Assembly (NCBI GenBank): GCA_934141245.1
Contig: CAKPCB010000001.1
Span: 175,541-239,540 of the forward strand
DNA: 64,000 bases
Direction: 5' to 3'
From: an uncultured Bacilli bacterium
Lineage (GTDB): Bacteria > Bacillota_I > Bacilli_A > RF39 > UBA660
In this document: positions 1 through 7,766 of the stretch, one piece after another
How positions within the stretch are numbered: position 1 is the stretch's first letter
How the letters are laid out: each line of letters begins with the position of its first letter
The notes under the pieces: generated by a model
Told to the model about the DNA's origin: nothing
The model's database searches: none
The model's input: only the letters and a program-made list of their open reading frames with translations
Program-made: the position numbers and the translations under genes

Positions 1-131
1 ATATTCTAATAGGAAGAAATGGAACTATTTATAGAATTGGTGATAAGATAAATGTTGTTGTTAAAAGTGCATCTAAAGGTAATAGAACTATTGATTTTTC
101 AATTCCAAAGCAAAAAAAATTAATAAGATAG
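1..131 (+). CDS. rnr: C-terminal end of an RNase R-like exoribonuclease (partial)
   Basis: The window opens inside a reading frame (first full codon at base 3) that ends at a TAG at 129-131. The 42 visible residues contain GTIYRIGDKINVVVKSAS followed by GNRTIDFSI, the pattern of the last strands of the S1 RNA-binding domain at the end of RNase R (a 3'-5' exoribonuclease that degrades structured RNA). The catalytic RNB domain lies outside the window, so another S1-domain protein cannot be excluded. The next gene starts 13 bases later on the same strand. Confidence 0.6.
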   Translation, partial: ILIGRNGTIYRIGDKINVVVKSASKGNRTIDFSIPKQKKLIR

Positions 132-144
132 TGAGAGGAATTTT

Positions 145-924
145 ATGAATAATAGTGTATTTGGTGATGTGGATTTGATAAATTCCAGTATAGATTTTAA
201 AGGCAATGATAATGTTTTTATATGTAAAGGTAAATTGAAATTAAAAAATTGTAAAATTAGATTTACTGGTAATAACTCATTAGTATTTATTGATGAAAAC
301 TTATATCCAATGTCTTTAAATATAAGAATTGGTAATGATTCAGTTATATATATTGGAAAGGACTGCTATGTTAATAAAACAACTAATTTATACGCAACAG
401 AAAGAAAAAATATAATTATTGGAAATCAAATAATGATATCGTTTAATACATATTTTAGAACTGCTGATCCTCATCTTATTTATGATGCTAATACAAAAAA
501 GAGAATAAATTTTAGTAAAAGCATTTTAATTGGAGATAGAGTTTGGATAGGGCAGGAGGCTTTAATTCTAAAAGGATGTGTGATAGGATCTGGAAGTATA
601 ATTGGTGGACGTTCTGTTTTGGCAAATAAATGTCTTAAATCAAATACACTATATGCTGGTAATCCTGCAAGGAAAATAAGAGCTGGAGTCTTTTTTGGAG
701 AATTTAGAGCTACTCATGATTACGATTTAGAAGAAGAACTAAAAAGTGGAACATTTACTTCGGAAGATGAAAACCAGTTTATATATGAAGAGGATGAAAA
801 TACACTATCATTTAAAGCTATAGATATGGATTTAATGAATATTAATAATGTTAATGAAAAAATAAAGTATATAGAAGAAAATATTTCAAAAAATAATAAT
901 AAAAATAGATTCTATAATAATTAA
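145..924 (+). CDS. Hexapeptide-repeat (left-handed beta-helix) acyltransferase
   Basis: This 259-residue protein has a central left-handed beta-helix. Isoleucine/valine-spaced hexapeptides run from about residue 60 to 175 and include ILIGDRVWIGQEALILKG and then VIGSGSIIGGRSVL, with the YAGNPARKIR loop typical of maltose/galactoside O-acetyltransferase-like enzymes. These enzymes move an acyl group from acyl-CoA to a sugar or similar acceptor; the His of NTYFRTADPH (about residue 110) is a candidate active-site base. The acidic, asparagine-rich C-terminus (about 180-259) is extra and not recognised. The start has a GAGAGGA ribosome site. The acceptor is unknown; a role in surface polysaccharide is inference. 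Confidence 0.75.
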   Translation: MNNSVFGDVDLINSSIDFKGNDNVFICKGKLKLKNCKIRFTGNNSLVFIDENLYPMSLNIRIGNDSVIYIGKDCYVNKTTNLYATERKNIIIGNQIMISFNTYFRTADPHLIYDANTKKRINFSKSILIGDRVWIGQEALILKGCVIGSGSIIGGRSVLANKCLKSNTLYAGNPARKIRAGVFFGEFRATHDYDLEEELKSGTFTSEDENQFIYEEDENTLSFKAIDMDLMNINNVNEKIKYIEENISKNNNKNRFYNN

Positions 925-995
925 GTTATAAACTCAAAGAATTAATAATTGCGTAAAATTTTTCATATTGTATATTAATGGAGGCACTATGCAAT

Positions 996-1433
996 ATGAA
1001 TTTAAATGATATGGAAGTATATATATATTCTATCTATAATATAATAAACAAATTAAGAGGGCAAATTAAATTTGATTTTAGTCTGAATGATGATAAAAAT
1101 ATTTGCTTAGAAATTGTTGATTCAAAGATTGCTGATATTAGACCACGTGACTTTATAATAGAGTTTGATAAAAACCTTGGAAATTTTACTATTATAACAA
1201 ATATTGAATTAGAAGATATTAAAAGAAGGGAAATTGTTAGCTTGGTTAGTAATGCTATAAACATAAGTCAAGTTGCTTCATATACTAATCATAACTTGAA
1301 TTTAAACTTTGATTATTTTATATATGATAAAACTAAAACAAAACTTAATATGAACTATTTAAATAGACAGGGAATCGAAACAAGTAGTTTGAAATTTTAT
1401 GAAAATGATAAAAAAAGAATGTTAAAAAAATGA
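996..1433 (+). CDS. Hypothetical protein, 145 residues
   Basis: I do not recognise this protein. It is soluble, Asn/Lys/Ile-rich, has no signal peptide or cysteine motif, and looks like a mixed alpha/beta fold. The frame is open from an ATG at 978, but a GGAGG site at 980-984 lies inside that extension and serves the ATG at 996 (11-base gap), so 996 is preferred. It follows the acyltransferase gene by about 70 bases, and a promoter-like TATAAT occurs after its stop, so it may be the last gene of its transcript. Confidence 0.55.
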   Translation: MNLNDMEVYIYSIYNIINKLRGQIKFDFSLNDDKNICLEIVDSKIADIRPRDFIIEFDKNLGNFTIITNIELEDIKRREIVSLVSNAINISQVASYTNHNLNLNFDYFIYDKTKTKLNMNYLNRQGIETSSLKFYENDKKRMLKK

Positions 1434-1503
1434 ATTTTAATGTTAATAAGATTATGTTATAATATGCTATATAAATAATATTTTAATTTATATGGAGTGA
1501 AGT

Positions 1504-1995
1504 ATGGGTGGAATAAGCGTTTTTGTTATGCTAGGAATGTTTACATCAGTATATTTAATATTTTTAATAATGTTTTTAGCAATTATATTTTATATTTTGC
1601 TTAATTATATATTTGAAAGTATATTTCTATATAGTGTTGTAAAAAGAAAAAATTATGATAAAAAGTTTCTTTGTTGGATTCCAATATATAATAAAGTTAT
1701 ATTTGGTGATATTTCCGGAAATAAAAAGATTGGAATATGGCTTGCACTTATTGATGCACTTATAATGATTTTAATAATTGGTATGAATTTTATTTTTAAA
1801 GATACAACATTAATATCGTTAATAACATTATTCCTTTTAATTACAGATTTTTGTTTAGAAACCCTTTTGGCACATTCTGTAATCAAAAAAGCCGTTTCAA
1901 AAATCGCAGATATTTTAACTTTATTAAATGTTTTTACACTTGGTATTTCAAGACCAGTGATATTATTTATAATAAGGAATAATAAGAGTATATAG
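1504..1995 (+). CDS. Integral membrane protein, 163 residues
   Basis: This small polytopic membrane protein has hydrophobic segments at about residues 8-35, 72-92, 98-116 and 135-155. Between the first and second segments is a cytosolic-looking loop, FLCWIPIYNKVIFGDISG. A 'WIPIYN' loop recurs in uncharacterised Firmicutes membrane proteins of the DUF5684-like type (recalled, not searched). The start has a GGAGTGA ribosome site. The next gene begins 11 bases after its stop, so the two are probably co-transcribed. No function is assigned. Confidence 0.6.
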   Translation: MGGISVFVMLGMFTSVYLIFLIMFLAIIFYILLNYIFESIFLYSVVKRKNYDKKFLCWIPIYNKVIFGDISGNKKIGIWLALIDALIMILIIGMNFIFKDTTLISLITLFLLITDFCLETLLAHSVIKKAVSKIADILTLLNVFTLGISRPVILFIIRNNKSI

Positions 1996-2006
1996 GAGTA
2001 AGAAGT

Positions 2007-2645
2007 ATGAAGGAAAAGTATAAAAGTTATTTAGATAATGATCATTCTTTTGACAGGACTATGCTAATTGGAATATTTGCACTTGTAGTAGTAATAGCAG
2101 GATGCTTTGGTTGGTTTTATGAATTTATATTTTATTTTTTTAATGGTGGTATGAAACAGTTTTATTGGAGAGGTGGTAATTTTCTACCTTGGATTAATAT
2201 TTATGCTACTGGTTCACTTATGATATATTTCTTAACATATAAATATAGAAAGAAACCGCTTAAAGTTTTTTTAATAAGTCTAATATCAACAGGAATTTTA
2301 GAGTACTTTTCTGGATTAGGAATGTATATAATTGGTAATGGATTGAGATGCTGGGACTATAACAGTGAAATATTAAATTTTGGTAATATTCACGGATTTG
2401 TTTGTTTAAGAAGTGTGACTTTTTTTGCTTTATCTGGTTTATTACTTATATACGTAATAGTACCATTTTGTTTTTATTTAGCTAAAAAGATGAATAGGAA
2501 AGTCTTCTTAACTATTAGTTTTACCCTTTGCAGTATAATCTTAATAGATGAGTTTTATAATTTAATATTTGCAAGAATTCTTAAGTGGCCAAGGGCAACT
2601 GCAATTTATAGAAAATGGGGTATGCATTTTGTTAGTTTTAAATAG
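2007..2645 (+). CDS. CmpB-type putative ABC transporter membrane protein (PF06541-like)
   Basis: This 212-residue polytopic membrane protein has about five hydrophobic helices. The order of motifs (GCFGWFYEFIFYFFNGG, LPWINIYATGSL, LEYFSGLGMYIIGNGLRCWDY and NIHGFVCLRSVTFFALSG) matches the family labelled 'putative ABC-transporter type IV' (CmpB), common in Firmicutes. Glycines and the Cys-Trp-Asp-Tyr loop that mark the family are present. No ATPase gene lies nearby, so the transporter label is only a family name. It starts 11 bases after the previous membrane-protein gene, after a GGAG site. Confidence 0.65.
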   Translation: MKEKYKSYLDNDHSFDRTMLIGIFALVVVIAGCFGWFYEFIFYFFNGGMKQFYWRGGNFLPWINIYATGSLMIYFLTYKYRKKPLKVFLISLISTGILEYFSGLGMYIIGNGLRCWDYNSEILNFGNIHGFVCLRSVTFFALSGLLLIYVIVPFCFYLAKKMNRKVFLTISFTLCSIILIDEFYNLIFARILKWPRATAIYRKWGMHFVSFK

Positions 2646-2689
2646 AAAAATCACTTTACGTTAAGTGTTAATATATTTTATCTGATATG

Positions 2690-2718
2690 TTGACACATAA
2701 GGCTATAAATGATATTCT
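2690..2718 (+). promoter_or_regulatory. Sigma-A-type promoter for the zinc-ribbon gene
   Basis: A perfect -35 TTGACA (2690-2695) and a -10 TATTCT (2713-2718) are separated by 17 bases. The element is 24 bases upstream of the ATG at 2742. Confidence 0.7.
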
Positions 2719-2741
2719 AAGTTTGATGAGGAGGTATAATT

Positions 2742-3233
2742 ATGAGTAGTTTTTGTTCAAAATGTGGTAGTGAAATAAAGGATGGAGGTTCTTTTTGTCC
2801 AAACTGTGGATCTCCAGTTAAAGAAAGCGAGAAAGAAGAAGTAAAAGTAGAAAGTACTGTTGCTAATAATAGTACACCAGCAAACATGACAATTGAAAAA
2901 AGAGAAATTGCACTTGCAATAATACTTTCAATTATTACATGTGGAATTTATGGCATTATTTGGTTTATTGGAATGACTGATGATGTTAATAAACTTACAG
3001 GAGATTATAAAACATCTGGTGGAATGGCATTTTTATTTTCACTATTAACATGTGGTATATATGGAATTTATTGGTCTTATAGAATAGGTCAAAGATTAAA
3101 TGAAGCTGGAAAAATGCATGGCAAAAATATTGAAGATAACTCAATACTTTATTTAGTATTAACAATATTCGGCTTACAAATTGTTAGTTGGGCATTAATA
3201 CAAAATGAAATTAATGGTTTTGCTACAAAATAA
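2742..3233 (+). CDS. Zinc-ribbon plus DUF4234 membrane protein
   Basis: The 163-residue protein starts with a zinc ribbon, CSKCGSEIKDGGSFCPNCGS (residues 5-24, two CxxC pairs). A charged linker follows, then a membrane domain from about residue 50 with two similar half-repeats, ITCGIYGIIWFIGMTDDVN and LTCGIYGIYWSYRIGQRLNE. These duplicated TCGIYG...W motifs are typical of DUF4234. The zinc ribbon should face the cytoplasm. It has its own promoter and a GAGGAGG ribosome site. The DUF2752 gene overlaps its 3' end by 29 bases. Other zinc-ribbon membrane proteins in this window (23937, 28369) suggest a recurrent architecture. Function unknown. Confidence 0.8.
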   Translation: MSSFCSKCGSEIKDGGSFCPNCGSPVKESEKEEVKVESTVANNSTPANMTIEKREIALAIILSIITCGIYGIIWFIGMTDDVNKLTGDYKTSGGMAFLFSLLTCGIYGIYWSYRIGQRLNEAGKMHGKNIEDNSILYLVLTIFGLQIVSWALIQNEINGFATK

Positions 3234-3594
3234 TAAAAATAAAATAATATTAATATTAATAATATCCATTGGATATTATTTTTTAAACTTATTCTATAAT
3301 TTTTCAATACCTTGTATTTTCAATAAAATAACTGGTTTTTACTGTCCTGGTTGTGGTATAACTAGAATGCTTTTTTCAATTATGCAGTTAAGATTTTATC
3401 AAGCATTTAGATTTAATCCTCTTGTTTTTATACTACTAATATTATCTATAATATATTGCTTCTTTAAGTTAATACTTAAAAAAGATATTTATATTTCAAA
3501 TAAAACATATATTATATTATTAATTATTACTATATTATTTGGGATTCTAAGGAATATATCTTTTTTTAAATTCCTACAACCAACTTTATTATAA
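3205..3594 (+). CDS. DUF2752 membrane protein
   Basis: This 129-residue protein carries the DUF2752 signature FYCPGCGITRMLFSIMQL followed by FRFNPLVF, with two cysteines in CPGCG next to the membrane. Hydrophobic helices lie near residues 14-30, 66-90 and 100-118. It overlaps the DUF4234 gene by 29 bases in another frame; these two families often occur together in Firmicutes. A second in-frame ATG at 3214 is possible, and neither start has a strong ribosome site, consistent with translational coupling. Function unknown. Confidence 0.75.
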   Translation: MKLMVLLQNNKNKIILILIISIGYYFLNLFYNFSIPCIFNKITGFYCPGCGITRMLFSIMQLRFYQAFRFNPLVFILLILSIIYCFFKLILKKDIYISNKTYIILLIITILFGILRNISFFKFLQPTLL

Positions 3595-3637
3595 TAAATG
3601 TAATTTATTTAAGAAAAATATTGAAATATATTTCTAT

Positions 3638-3720
3638 TTATGATAGACTAAGTGAGTTGAAAAACTTAATCCGCTGAAATTTTAATATTTTAAGATTATT
3701 TAATAAGAGAAGGAGAGAGA
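3638..3720 (+). promoter_or_regulatory. Candidate L19 leader (ribosomal protein autoregulatory RNA)
   Basis: The 130 bases between the DUF2752 gene and rplS hold a stretch (3645-3680) with AGTTGAAAAACTTAATCCGC, a small AGTT-AAAA-ACTT-type hairpin and an unusually GC-containing CCGCTGA, just before the GAAGGAGAG ribosome site. In Bacilli, rplS messages often begin with a short structured L19 leader. I cannot verify the fold; a covariance-model search with the L19 leader family would decide. Confidence 0.35.
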
Positions 3721-3724
3721 TATC

Positions 3725-4069
3725 GTGAACGTAATTGATAAGATAACTGAAAAGCAAATGAACCCAAATATCCCAGAATTTAGAGTTGGATATACTGTTA
3801 GGGTTGATGTAAAAATTGTCGAAGGAAAAAGAGAAAGAATTCAAGCATTTGAAGGTGTTGTAATTGCACGTAAAGGTAGTGGAATTAGTGAAACATTTAC
3901 AGTTAGAAAAAACTCTTATGGTGTAGGAGTAGAAAGAATTTTCCCTGTTCATTCACCTAACATTGCAGCAATTACAGTTATTAAAAAAGGTAAAGTAAGA
4001 CGTGCTAAGCTAGGATTCTTGAGAAACATAGTTGGGCAATACAAAATAAAAGAAAAAGGACAAGAATAA
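3725..4069 (+). CDS. rplS: 50S ribosomal protein L19
   Basis: The 114-residue protein is full length and matches bacterial L19. It has the N-terminal helix and GYTVRVDVKIVEGKRERIQ, then FEGVVIARKGSGISETFTVR, GVGVERIFPVHSP and KKGKVRRAKLGFLR. L19 sits at the 30S-50S interface of the ribosome. The start is GTG, fixed by a GAAGGAGAGAG site. The usual upstream partner trmD is not present here; the gene has a leader of its own and a terminator directly overlapping its stop, so it is likely monocistronic. Confidence 0.97.
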   Translation: MNVIDKITEKQMNPNIPEFRVGYTVRVDVKIVEGKRERIQAFEGVVIARKGSGISETFTVRKNSYGVGVERIFPVHSPNIAAITVIKKGKVRRAKLGFLRNIVGQYKIKEKGQE

Positions 4070-4089
4070 GGCTTAAGCCTTATTTTTTA
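4066..4089 (+). terminator. Rho-independent terminator after rplS
   Basis: ATAAGGC (4066-4072) pairs with GCCTTAT (4077-4083) across a TTAA loop, followed by a run of T. It overlaps the rplS stop codon. Confidence 0.8.
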
Positions 4090-4098
4090 ATTACTTAT

Positions 4099-4614
4099 AT
4101 GAGAAAAGTATTTAAAGAAATTTATCCATATATAATAATTATTATTTCTGTTTTGATAATCAGAAAGTTTATTGTAACACCAATAAGAGTTATAGGACCA
4201 TCTATGATGCATACTCTAATTGATGGTGATATTATGATATTAGACAAAATTAGCTATAGATTTAAGAACATAAAAAGATTTGATATAGTAGTCATAAGCT
4301 CTCTTGATAAGCCAATAATTAAAAGAGTTATTGGATTACCAGGTGATATAGTTGAATCTAAAAATAATAAATTATATATAAATGGTGAAGAAATAAAAGA
4401 AGATTATTTAGATGGTGATGCAATTACTTCTTCTTTCTCTGTAGAAAGTATAAGTGGTGTAGAAAAAATTCCAAAAGGTTATTATCTAGTGTTAGGTGAT
4501 AATAGAGAAGAATCTCAAGACAGTAGGGCAATTGGGCTTATTAAACGAAGTCAAATAGAGGGAAAGACAAGTCTAACTGTATTTCCATTTAATAGAATAG
4601 GATTTAAAAAATAA
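4099..4614 (+). CDS. lepB: Signal peptidase I
   Basis: This 171-residue type I signal peptidase removes signal peptides on the outer face of the membrane. It has one N-terminal membrane anchor (about residues 9-22), the catalytic serine in GPSMMHTL (Ser35) and the general-base lysine in IKRVIGLPGD (Lys75), followed by the YYLVLGDNREESQDSR box. Length and order fit the Gram-positive SipS type. The ATG lies only about 10 bases after the rplS terminator and no Shine-Dalgarno site is visible, which is odd. lepB following rplS also occurs in other Firmicutes. Confidence 0.95.
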   Translation: MRKVFKEIYPYIIIIISVLIIRKFIVTPIRVIGPSMMHTLIDGDIMILDKISYRFKNIKRFDIVVISSLDKPIIKRVIGLPGDIVESKNNKLYINGEEIKEDYLDGDAITSSFSVESISGVEKIPKGYYLVLGDNREESQDSRAIGLIKRSQIEGKTSLTVFPFNRIGFKK

Positions 4615-4674
4615 TAATAATATATTTATAATTATTTTTTTATTATGATATACTTTAACTATGGAGGTGTCTGA

Positions 4675-5277
4675 ATGAAAAAAATAGTATTTGCAACCGG
4701 TAATCCTACAAAGGCAAAAAGGTTTTCAAAAGGATTACATGATAAAAATATTGATGTTATTTCATTAAAAGATTTAAATATCGAATTAGAAGTAACTGAA
4801 AATGGTAAAACAGCTATAGAAAATGCATTAATTAAGGCAAGAGAATGTTATAAAAAAACTGGTATGCCAAGTATTGGGATGGATGATACTTTATACTTAG
4901 AAGGTGTACCCGAAGAAAAACAACCAGGATTATTTGTAAGAAGAGTTAATGGTAAAAACTTAAGCGATGAGGAAATGATCAAACACTATACATCACTGGT
5001 AAAAGAATATGGATGTGAAAATAAACTCCATTGTAAATGGATTTATGGTTTAGCAGTAATTAATGATGATGGAGTTGAATCCACTTATACTTGGTTTAAA
5101 GATGGCTTTTATATGGTTGATGTTCCATCAAATAAAATAAATCCGGGATATCCATTAAATTCAATCTCTAAATATGAAAATATTGATAAGTATTTTACTG
5201 ATATCACAGAAGAAGATAAGAAATATATAAAAACAGATGAAAGTAATGTAGTTGATTTTATATCAAAGCATGTGTAG
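4675..5277 (+). CDS. Non-canonical purine NTP pyrophosphatase (RdgB/HAM1-like)
   Basis: The 200-residue protein starts with KKIVFATGNPTKAKRF, the nucleotide-binding loop of the HAM1/RdgB family, and contains the family signature near SIGMDDTLYLEG plus PGLFVRRVNG. Such enzymes hydrolyse dITP, dXTP or ITP to the monophosphate and keep damaged purines out of nucleic acids. The C-terminal part (GFYMVDVPSNKINPGYPLNS) is less like classic RdgB, so a divergent subfamily is possible. The ribosome site is GGAGGTG. The next gene begins at its stop codon. Confidence 0.75.
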   Translation: MKKIVFATGNPTKAKRFSKGLHDKNIDVISLKDLNIELEVTENGKTAIENALIKARECYKKTGMPSIGMDDTLYLEGVPEEKQPGLFVRRVNGKNLSDEEMIKHYTSLVKEYGCENKLHCKWIYGLAVINDDGVESTYTWFKDGFYMVDVPSNKINPGYPLNSISKYENIDKYFTDITEEDKKYIKTDESNVVDFISKHV

Positions 5278-5281
5278 AAAG

Positions 5282-5929
5282 ATGAGAAAAAAACTAATAA
5301 TTACTATAATTATAATTGTTATTGGAATTGCAGTAATATATTTATTATATTACTTTAACTTCATTACTCATAAAAAATATACAAACGCTGATTTTAATAT
5401 ACAAACTTACACCAGCAAGGTTGACAAGGATAATGATGGTATAGATGATCAAACTGATATTCTAAATGGTGTTAAAAAATATATAAGCACTAATCCTAAG
5501 TATATGAGTAAATATTATAGTGGAGGATATCCAAATGATGGATATGGAGTTTGTACTGATGTAGTTGCATTTGGACTTAAAGAGGCCGGTTATAATATTA
5601 TGGAATTGGTAAACAAAGACATAATAGAAAATTTTGATATGTATAACATAAAAACAATTGATAAAAATATTGACTTTAGAAGAGTAAGAAACTTAAAAAT
5701 ATACTTTAATAATAATGCAATTAAACTAACAAATAATGTATATGATATAGATAAATGGCAGGGTGGGGATATAGTTATATTTAAAAAGCATATAGGAATT
5801 GTATCTGATAAGAGGAACAAAAATGGAGTGACTTTTGTTATTCATCACGCTAATAAATATCAAAAAAATTATGAAGAAGATATATTGGAAAATAGAAAAG
5901 ATATAGAAGGACATTATAGAATTAGTTAA
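5282..5929 (+). CDS. DUF1287 secreted or membrane-anchored protein
   Basis: The protein has an N-terminal hydrophobic anchor (KKLIITIIIIVIGIAVIYLL) and an extracellular domain with features of DUF1287: DNDGIDDQTDILNGVKKYI, GYPNDGYGVCTDVVAFGLKE with a Cys, and then DIVIFKKHIGIVSD and VIHHAN near the end. The Cys-Thr-Asp plus later His residues resemble an NlpC/P60-like cysteine peptidase or amidase arrangement, which is only inference. The start is chosen at ATG 5282; upstream in-frame starts at 5252 (TTG) and 5270 (ATG) overlap the pyrophosphatase gene. Translation is probably coupled. Confidence 0.75.
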   Translation: MRKKLIITIIIIVIGIAVIYLLYYFNFITHKKYTNADFNIQTYTSKVDKDNDGIDDQTDILNGVKKYISTNPKYMSKYYSGGYPNDGYGVCTDVVAFGLKEAGYNIMELVNKDIIENFDMYNIKTIDKNIDFRRVRNLKIYFNNNAIKLTNNVYDIDKWQGGDIVIFKKHIGIVSDKRNKNGVTFVIHHANKYQKNYEEDILENRKDIEGHYRIS

Positions 5930-5940
5930 AGGAGAAAAAT

Positions 5941-6507
5941 ATGAAAAATATATTTATTGGAGGAGTTGCAAAATCTGGTAAGTCAACTTTGTCTAAAATT
6001 ATTTGTAAAGATAAAAACTACAATCATATTCCTATTGATTATTTTACATCTAGTTTGAAGCATAACTTTCCGGATTTAAAAATTACAAGTAATGTTGTAA
6101 TTGATGAAGTATCAAGTAAAAAATTAAGTCTTCTTCTTTCAAGGGTAATAGATATAATTAATGATACAGATGAATTGTTTATTATAGATTCTGCTCATAT
6201 CTTGCCGGAAGATATAGATAAGTATTTAGATAGAGATAAATGGTATGTATATTTTCTTGGATATCCTAATACTACTCCTAAGGAAAAATTTAATGAGATA
6301 AGAAAGTATGAAACCTGCAATGACTGGACAAGTAAAAGAAGCGATGATGAGTTAATTAATACACTTGATTCATTAATAAAACTAAGTAAAAAAATTGAGA
6401 ATGATTGTAACAAGTTAAATATTGAATTTATTGATACAAGCCATGAGCTAAAAGATAAAATTAATAGTATAAACTTAGAAAAAAGTGGAGAAAAAGCGAA
6501 AATTTAA
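5941..6507 (+). CDS. P-loop kinase-like protein
   Basis: This 188-residue protein starts with a Walker A motif, FIGGVAKSGKST (residues 5-16), followed by HIPIDYFTSSL, where the Asp is a likely substrate- or Mg-binding residue. LFIIDSAHI looks like the Walker B strand. The fold resembles small nucleoside/shikimate-type kinases, but the substrate is not evident. A strong AAAGGAG site precedes the ATG, 11 bases after the DUF1287 stop, so it is in that operon. The terminator hairpin starts inside its last codons. Confidence 0.65.
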   Translation: MKNIFIGGVAKSGKSTLSKIICKDKNYNHIPIDYFTSSLKHNFPDLKITSNVVIDEVSSKKLSLLLSRVIDIINDTDELFIIDSAHILPEDIDKYLDRDKWYVYFLGYPNTTPKEKFNEIRKYETCNDWTSKRSDDELINTLDSLIKLSKKIENDCNKLNIEFIDTSHELKDKINSINLEKSGEKAKI

Positions 6508-6520
6508 TCTTCACTTTTTT
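6480..6520 (+). terminator. Rho-independent terminator
   Basis: AAAAAGTGGAG (6480-6490) pairs with CTTCACTTTTT (6509-6519), with one G-T wobble, and ends in T residues. It overlaps the end of the kinase-like gene. Confidence 0.7.
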
Positions 6521-6555
6521 AATGCTAAATGCATATTCTAATTTAGGTGATAGAT

Positions 6556-7035
6556 ATGAATAGTAATTACTATTATAATAATTATGAAAGAAATATAAGT
6601 GAAGAATTAATAAGCTTGAATGATGCAATTAGCTTAATTAAAAAATCTGTTAGTGATGAGAAGGAAGATGAACTGTTTTATGACACTCTTATGCAACTGG
6701 CTCCAACAGAAAAAGACAAGAACATTATAATGAGTATTAGAAATGATGAAGCAAAACACAATAGAATATTAAAAGACTTATTTTATTACTTTACAGGGCA
6801 AGTGTTAACACCTGATTATTCTACTTATGATATGAAAAGCAATTTATCATATAATTCAGGTTTAGAAAAAGCTTTATTTGGAGAATTAGATGCAGTTGTA
6901 AAGTATAGAAAAATTCTAGGTGCTATGCCAAATAGATATAGTTATACATTATTAATGTCTATTATGACAGATGAATTAAAACATGCTGATAAATATAATT
7001 TTTTAATTATACAAGCAAATAAAAATACACAATAA
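6556..7035 (+). CDS. Ferritin-like di-iron protein
   Basis: The 159-residue protein is all helical, with two ExxH-type motifs expected for a ferritin-like four-helix bundle: RNDEAKHNRI in the second helix and MTDELKHADKY in the fourth. Glutamates that could complete a di-iron site occur in SDEKEDELFYD and LFGELDAV. Rubrerythrin-type and spore-coat-associated proteins share this plan; the enzyme activity is unknown. The ATG at 6556 follows an AGGTGAT site with a 4-base gap, a spacing seen repeatedly in this window. The next gene is a ylbD homologue. Confidence 0.7.
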   Translation: MNSNYYYNNYERNISEELISLNDAISLIKKSVSDEKEDELFYDTLMQLAPTEKDKNIIMSIRNDEAKHNRILKDLFYYFTGQVLTPDYSTYDMKSNLSYNSGLEKALFGELDAVVKYRKILGAMPNRYSYTLLMSIMTDELKHADKYNFLIIQANKNTQ

Positions 7036-7091
7036 CTATTTACATTAGCATTTTTATGCTTTGACTACATAAGATTTAATAGGTGATGTAT

Positions 7092-7454
7092 ATGTCTAAG
7101 GATGCATTTAAATTATTTGTAAATCAAAATCCATCTTTGGTTAAGTATGTTAATAATAATACAATGACTTGGCAAAAATTCTATGAAATGTATGAATTAT
7201 ATGGAAGTGATAATACAGTATGGAGTACATATTTAAAAAATGACACTGCAACAAGAAACACAAACAAAATTTCATCTGCAGAATCTACTTTTAAGGAACT
7301 TATGTCTGTTGTAAAAGGAATAAATTTGGAAAAAGTTCAAAAGGGTATAGATAGTATTCAAAAAACAATATCTTTAGTACAAGAACTTGGAAGTGGAAAT
7401 AGTAATAATAATACTTATGAACAAAGACCAATATATAAGAAATTTGAGGATTAA
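7092..7454 (+). CDS. ylbD: YlbD-like putative coat protein
   Basis: The 120-residue protein begins FKLFVNQNPSLVKYVNNNTMTWQKFYE, the signature of the YlbD family (called putative spore coat protein in Bacillus), and ends with a helical, Gln/Asn-rich tail. The ATG at 7092 has an AGGTGAT site; upstream in-frame GTG/ATG codons are inside that site. Its stop overlaps the start of the ylbE homologue, as in the Bacillus ylbD-ylbE pair. Whether this organism sporulates is not shown here; the protein may have a non-sporulation role. Confidence 0.8.
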   Translation: MSKDAFKLFVNQNPSLVKYVNNNTMTWQKFYEMYELYGSDNTVWSTYLKNDTATRNTNKISSAESTFKELMSVVKGINLEKVQKGIDSIQKTISLVQELGSGNSNNNTYEQRPIYKKFED

Positions 7455-7675
7455 TGAGAACAGACATAGTGCTTAGAATAAGAGCTAATCCTAACTTAAA
7501 TAATTACTTAAAATATCATTCATATTGGTACAAAGAGCTGATTAGAAATCCAAATAGTATTTATAATTTAGAGCAAGAGATGAAAAAAGAATATAAGCTT
7601 ACCACTGGAGATAAAATTGAAAGAATGGCAGACAAAATAAGCATGATGAGAACTTTTTTAGAAGTATTAAAGTAA
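7454..7675 (+). CDS. ylbE: YlbE-like protein
   Basis: The 73-residue protein matches the YlbE-like family: VLRIRANPNLNNYLKYHSYWYKELIRNP at the N-terminus and a C-terminal helix MADKISMMRTFLEVL. Its ATG overlaps the ylbD stop by one base (TAATG), so translation is coupled. The function of YlbE is not known. The gene ends just before a strong terminator, so this pair is a transcription unit separate from the U32 gene that follows. Confidence 0.85.
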   Translation: MRTDIVLRIRANPNLNNYLKYHSYWYKELIRNPNSIYNLEQEMKKEYKLTTGDKIERMADKISMMRTFLEVLK

Positions 7676-7679
7676 TTAA

Positions 7680-7705
7680 TAGACCTTTTTATAGGTCTTT
7701 TTTTT
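7680..7705 (+). terminator. Rho-independent terminator after ylbE
   Basis: AGACCT (7681-7686) pairs with AGGTCT (7693-7698) and is followed by nine T residues. Confidence 0.85.
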
Positions 7706-7766
7706 GATAATGATTTGTGTTAATATATAATTGCTTTATTTAAGTAAATTTAAGTTGGTGATTGGT

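Noticed and set aside
1034..1264. Hydrophobic minus-strand frames opposite AT-rich genes (for example 1034-1264, 1653-1886, 5590-5820, 9560-9769)
   Set aside because: They are shadow frames of well-supported plus-strand genes, without start signals, and their hydrophobic character follows from the AT-rich complement.
7092..7675. ylbD/ylbE and the YlmC/YmxH gene as proof of sporulation
   Set aside because: These families also occur in non-spore-formers, and no dedicated sporulation sigma factor or spo gene is in the window.
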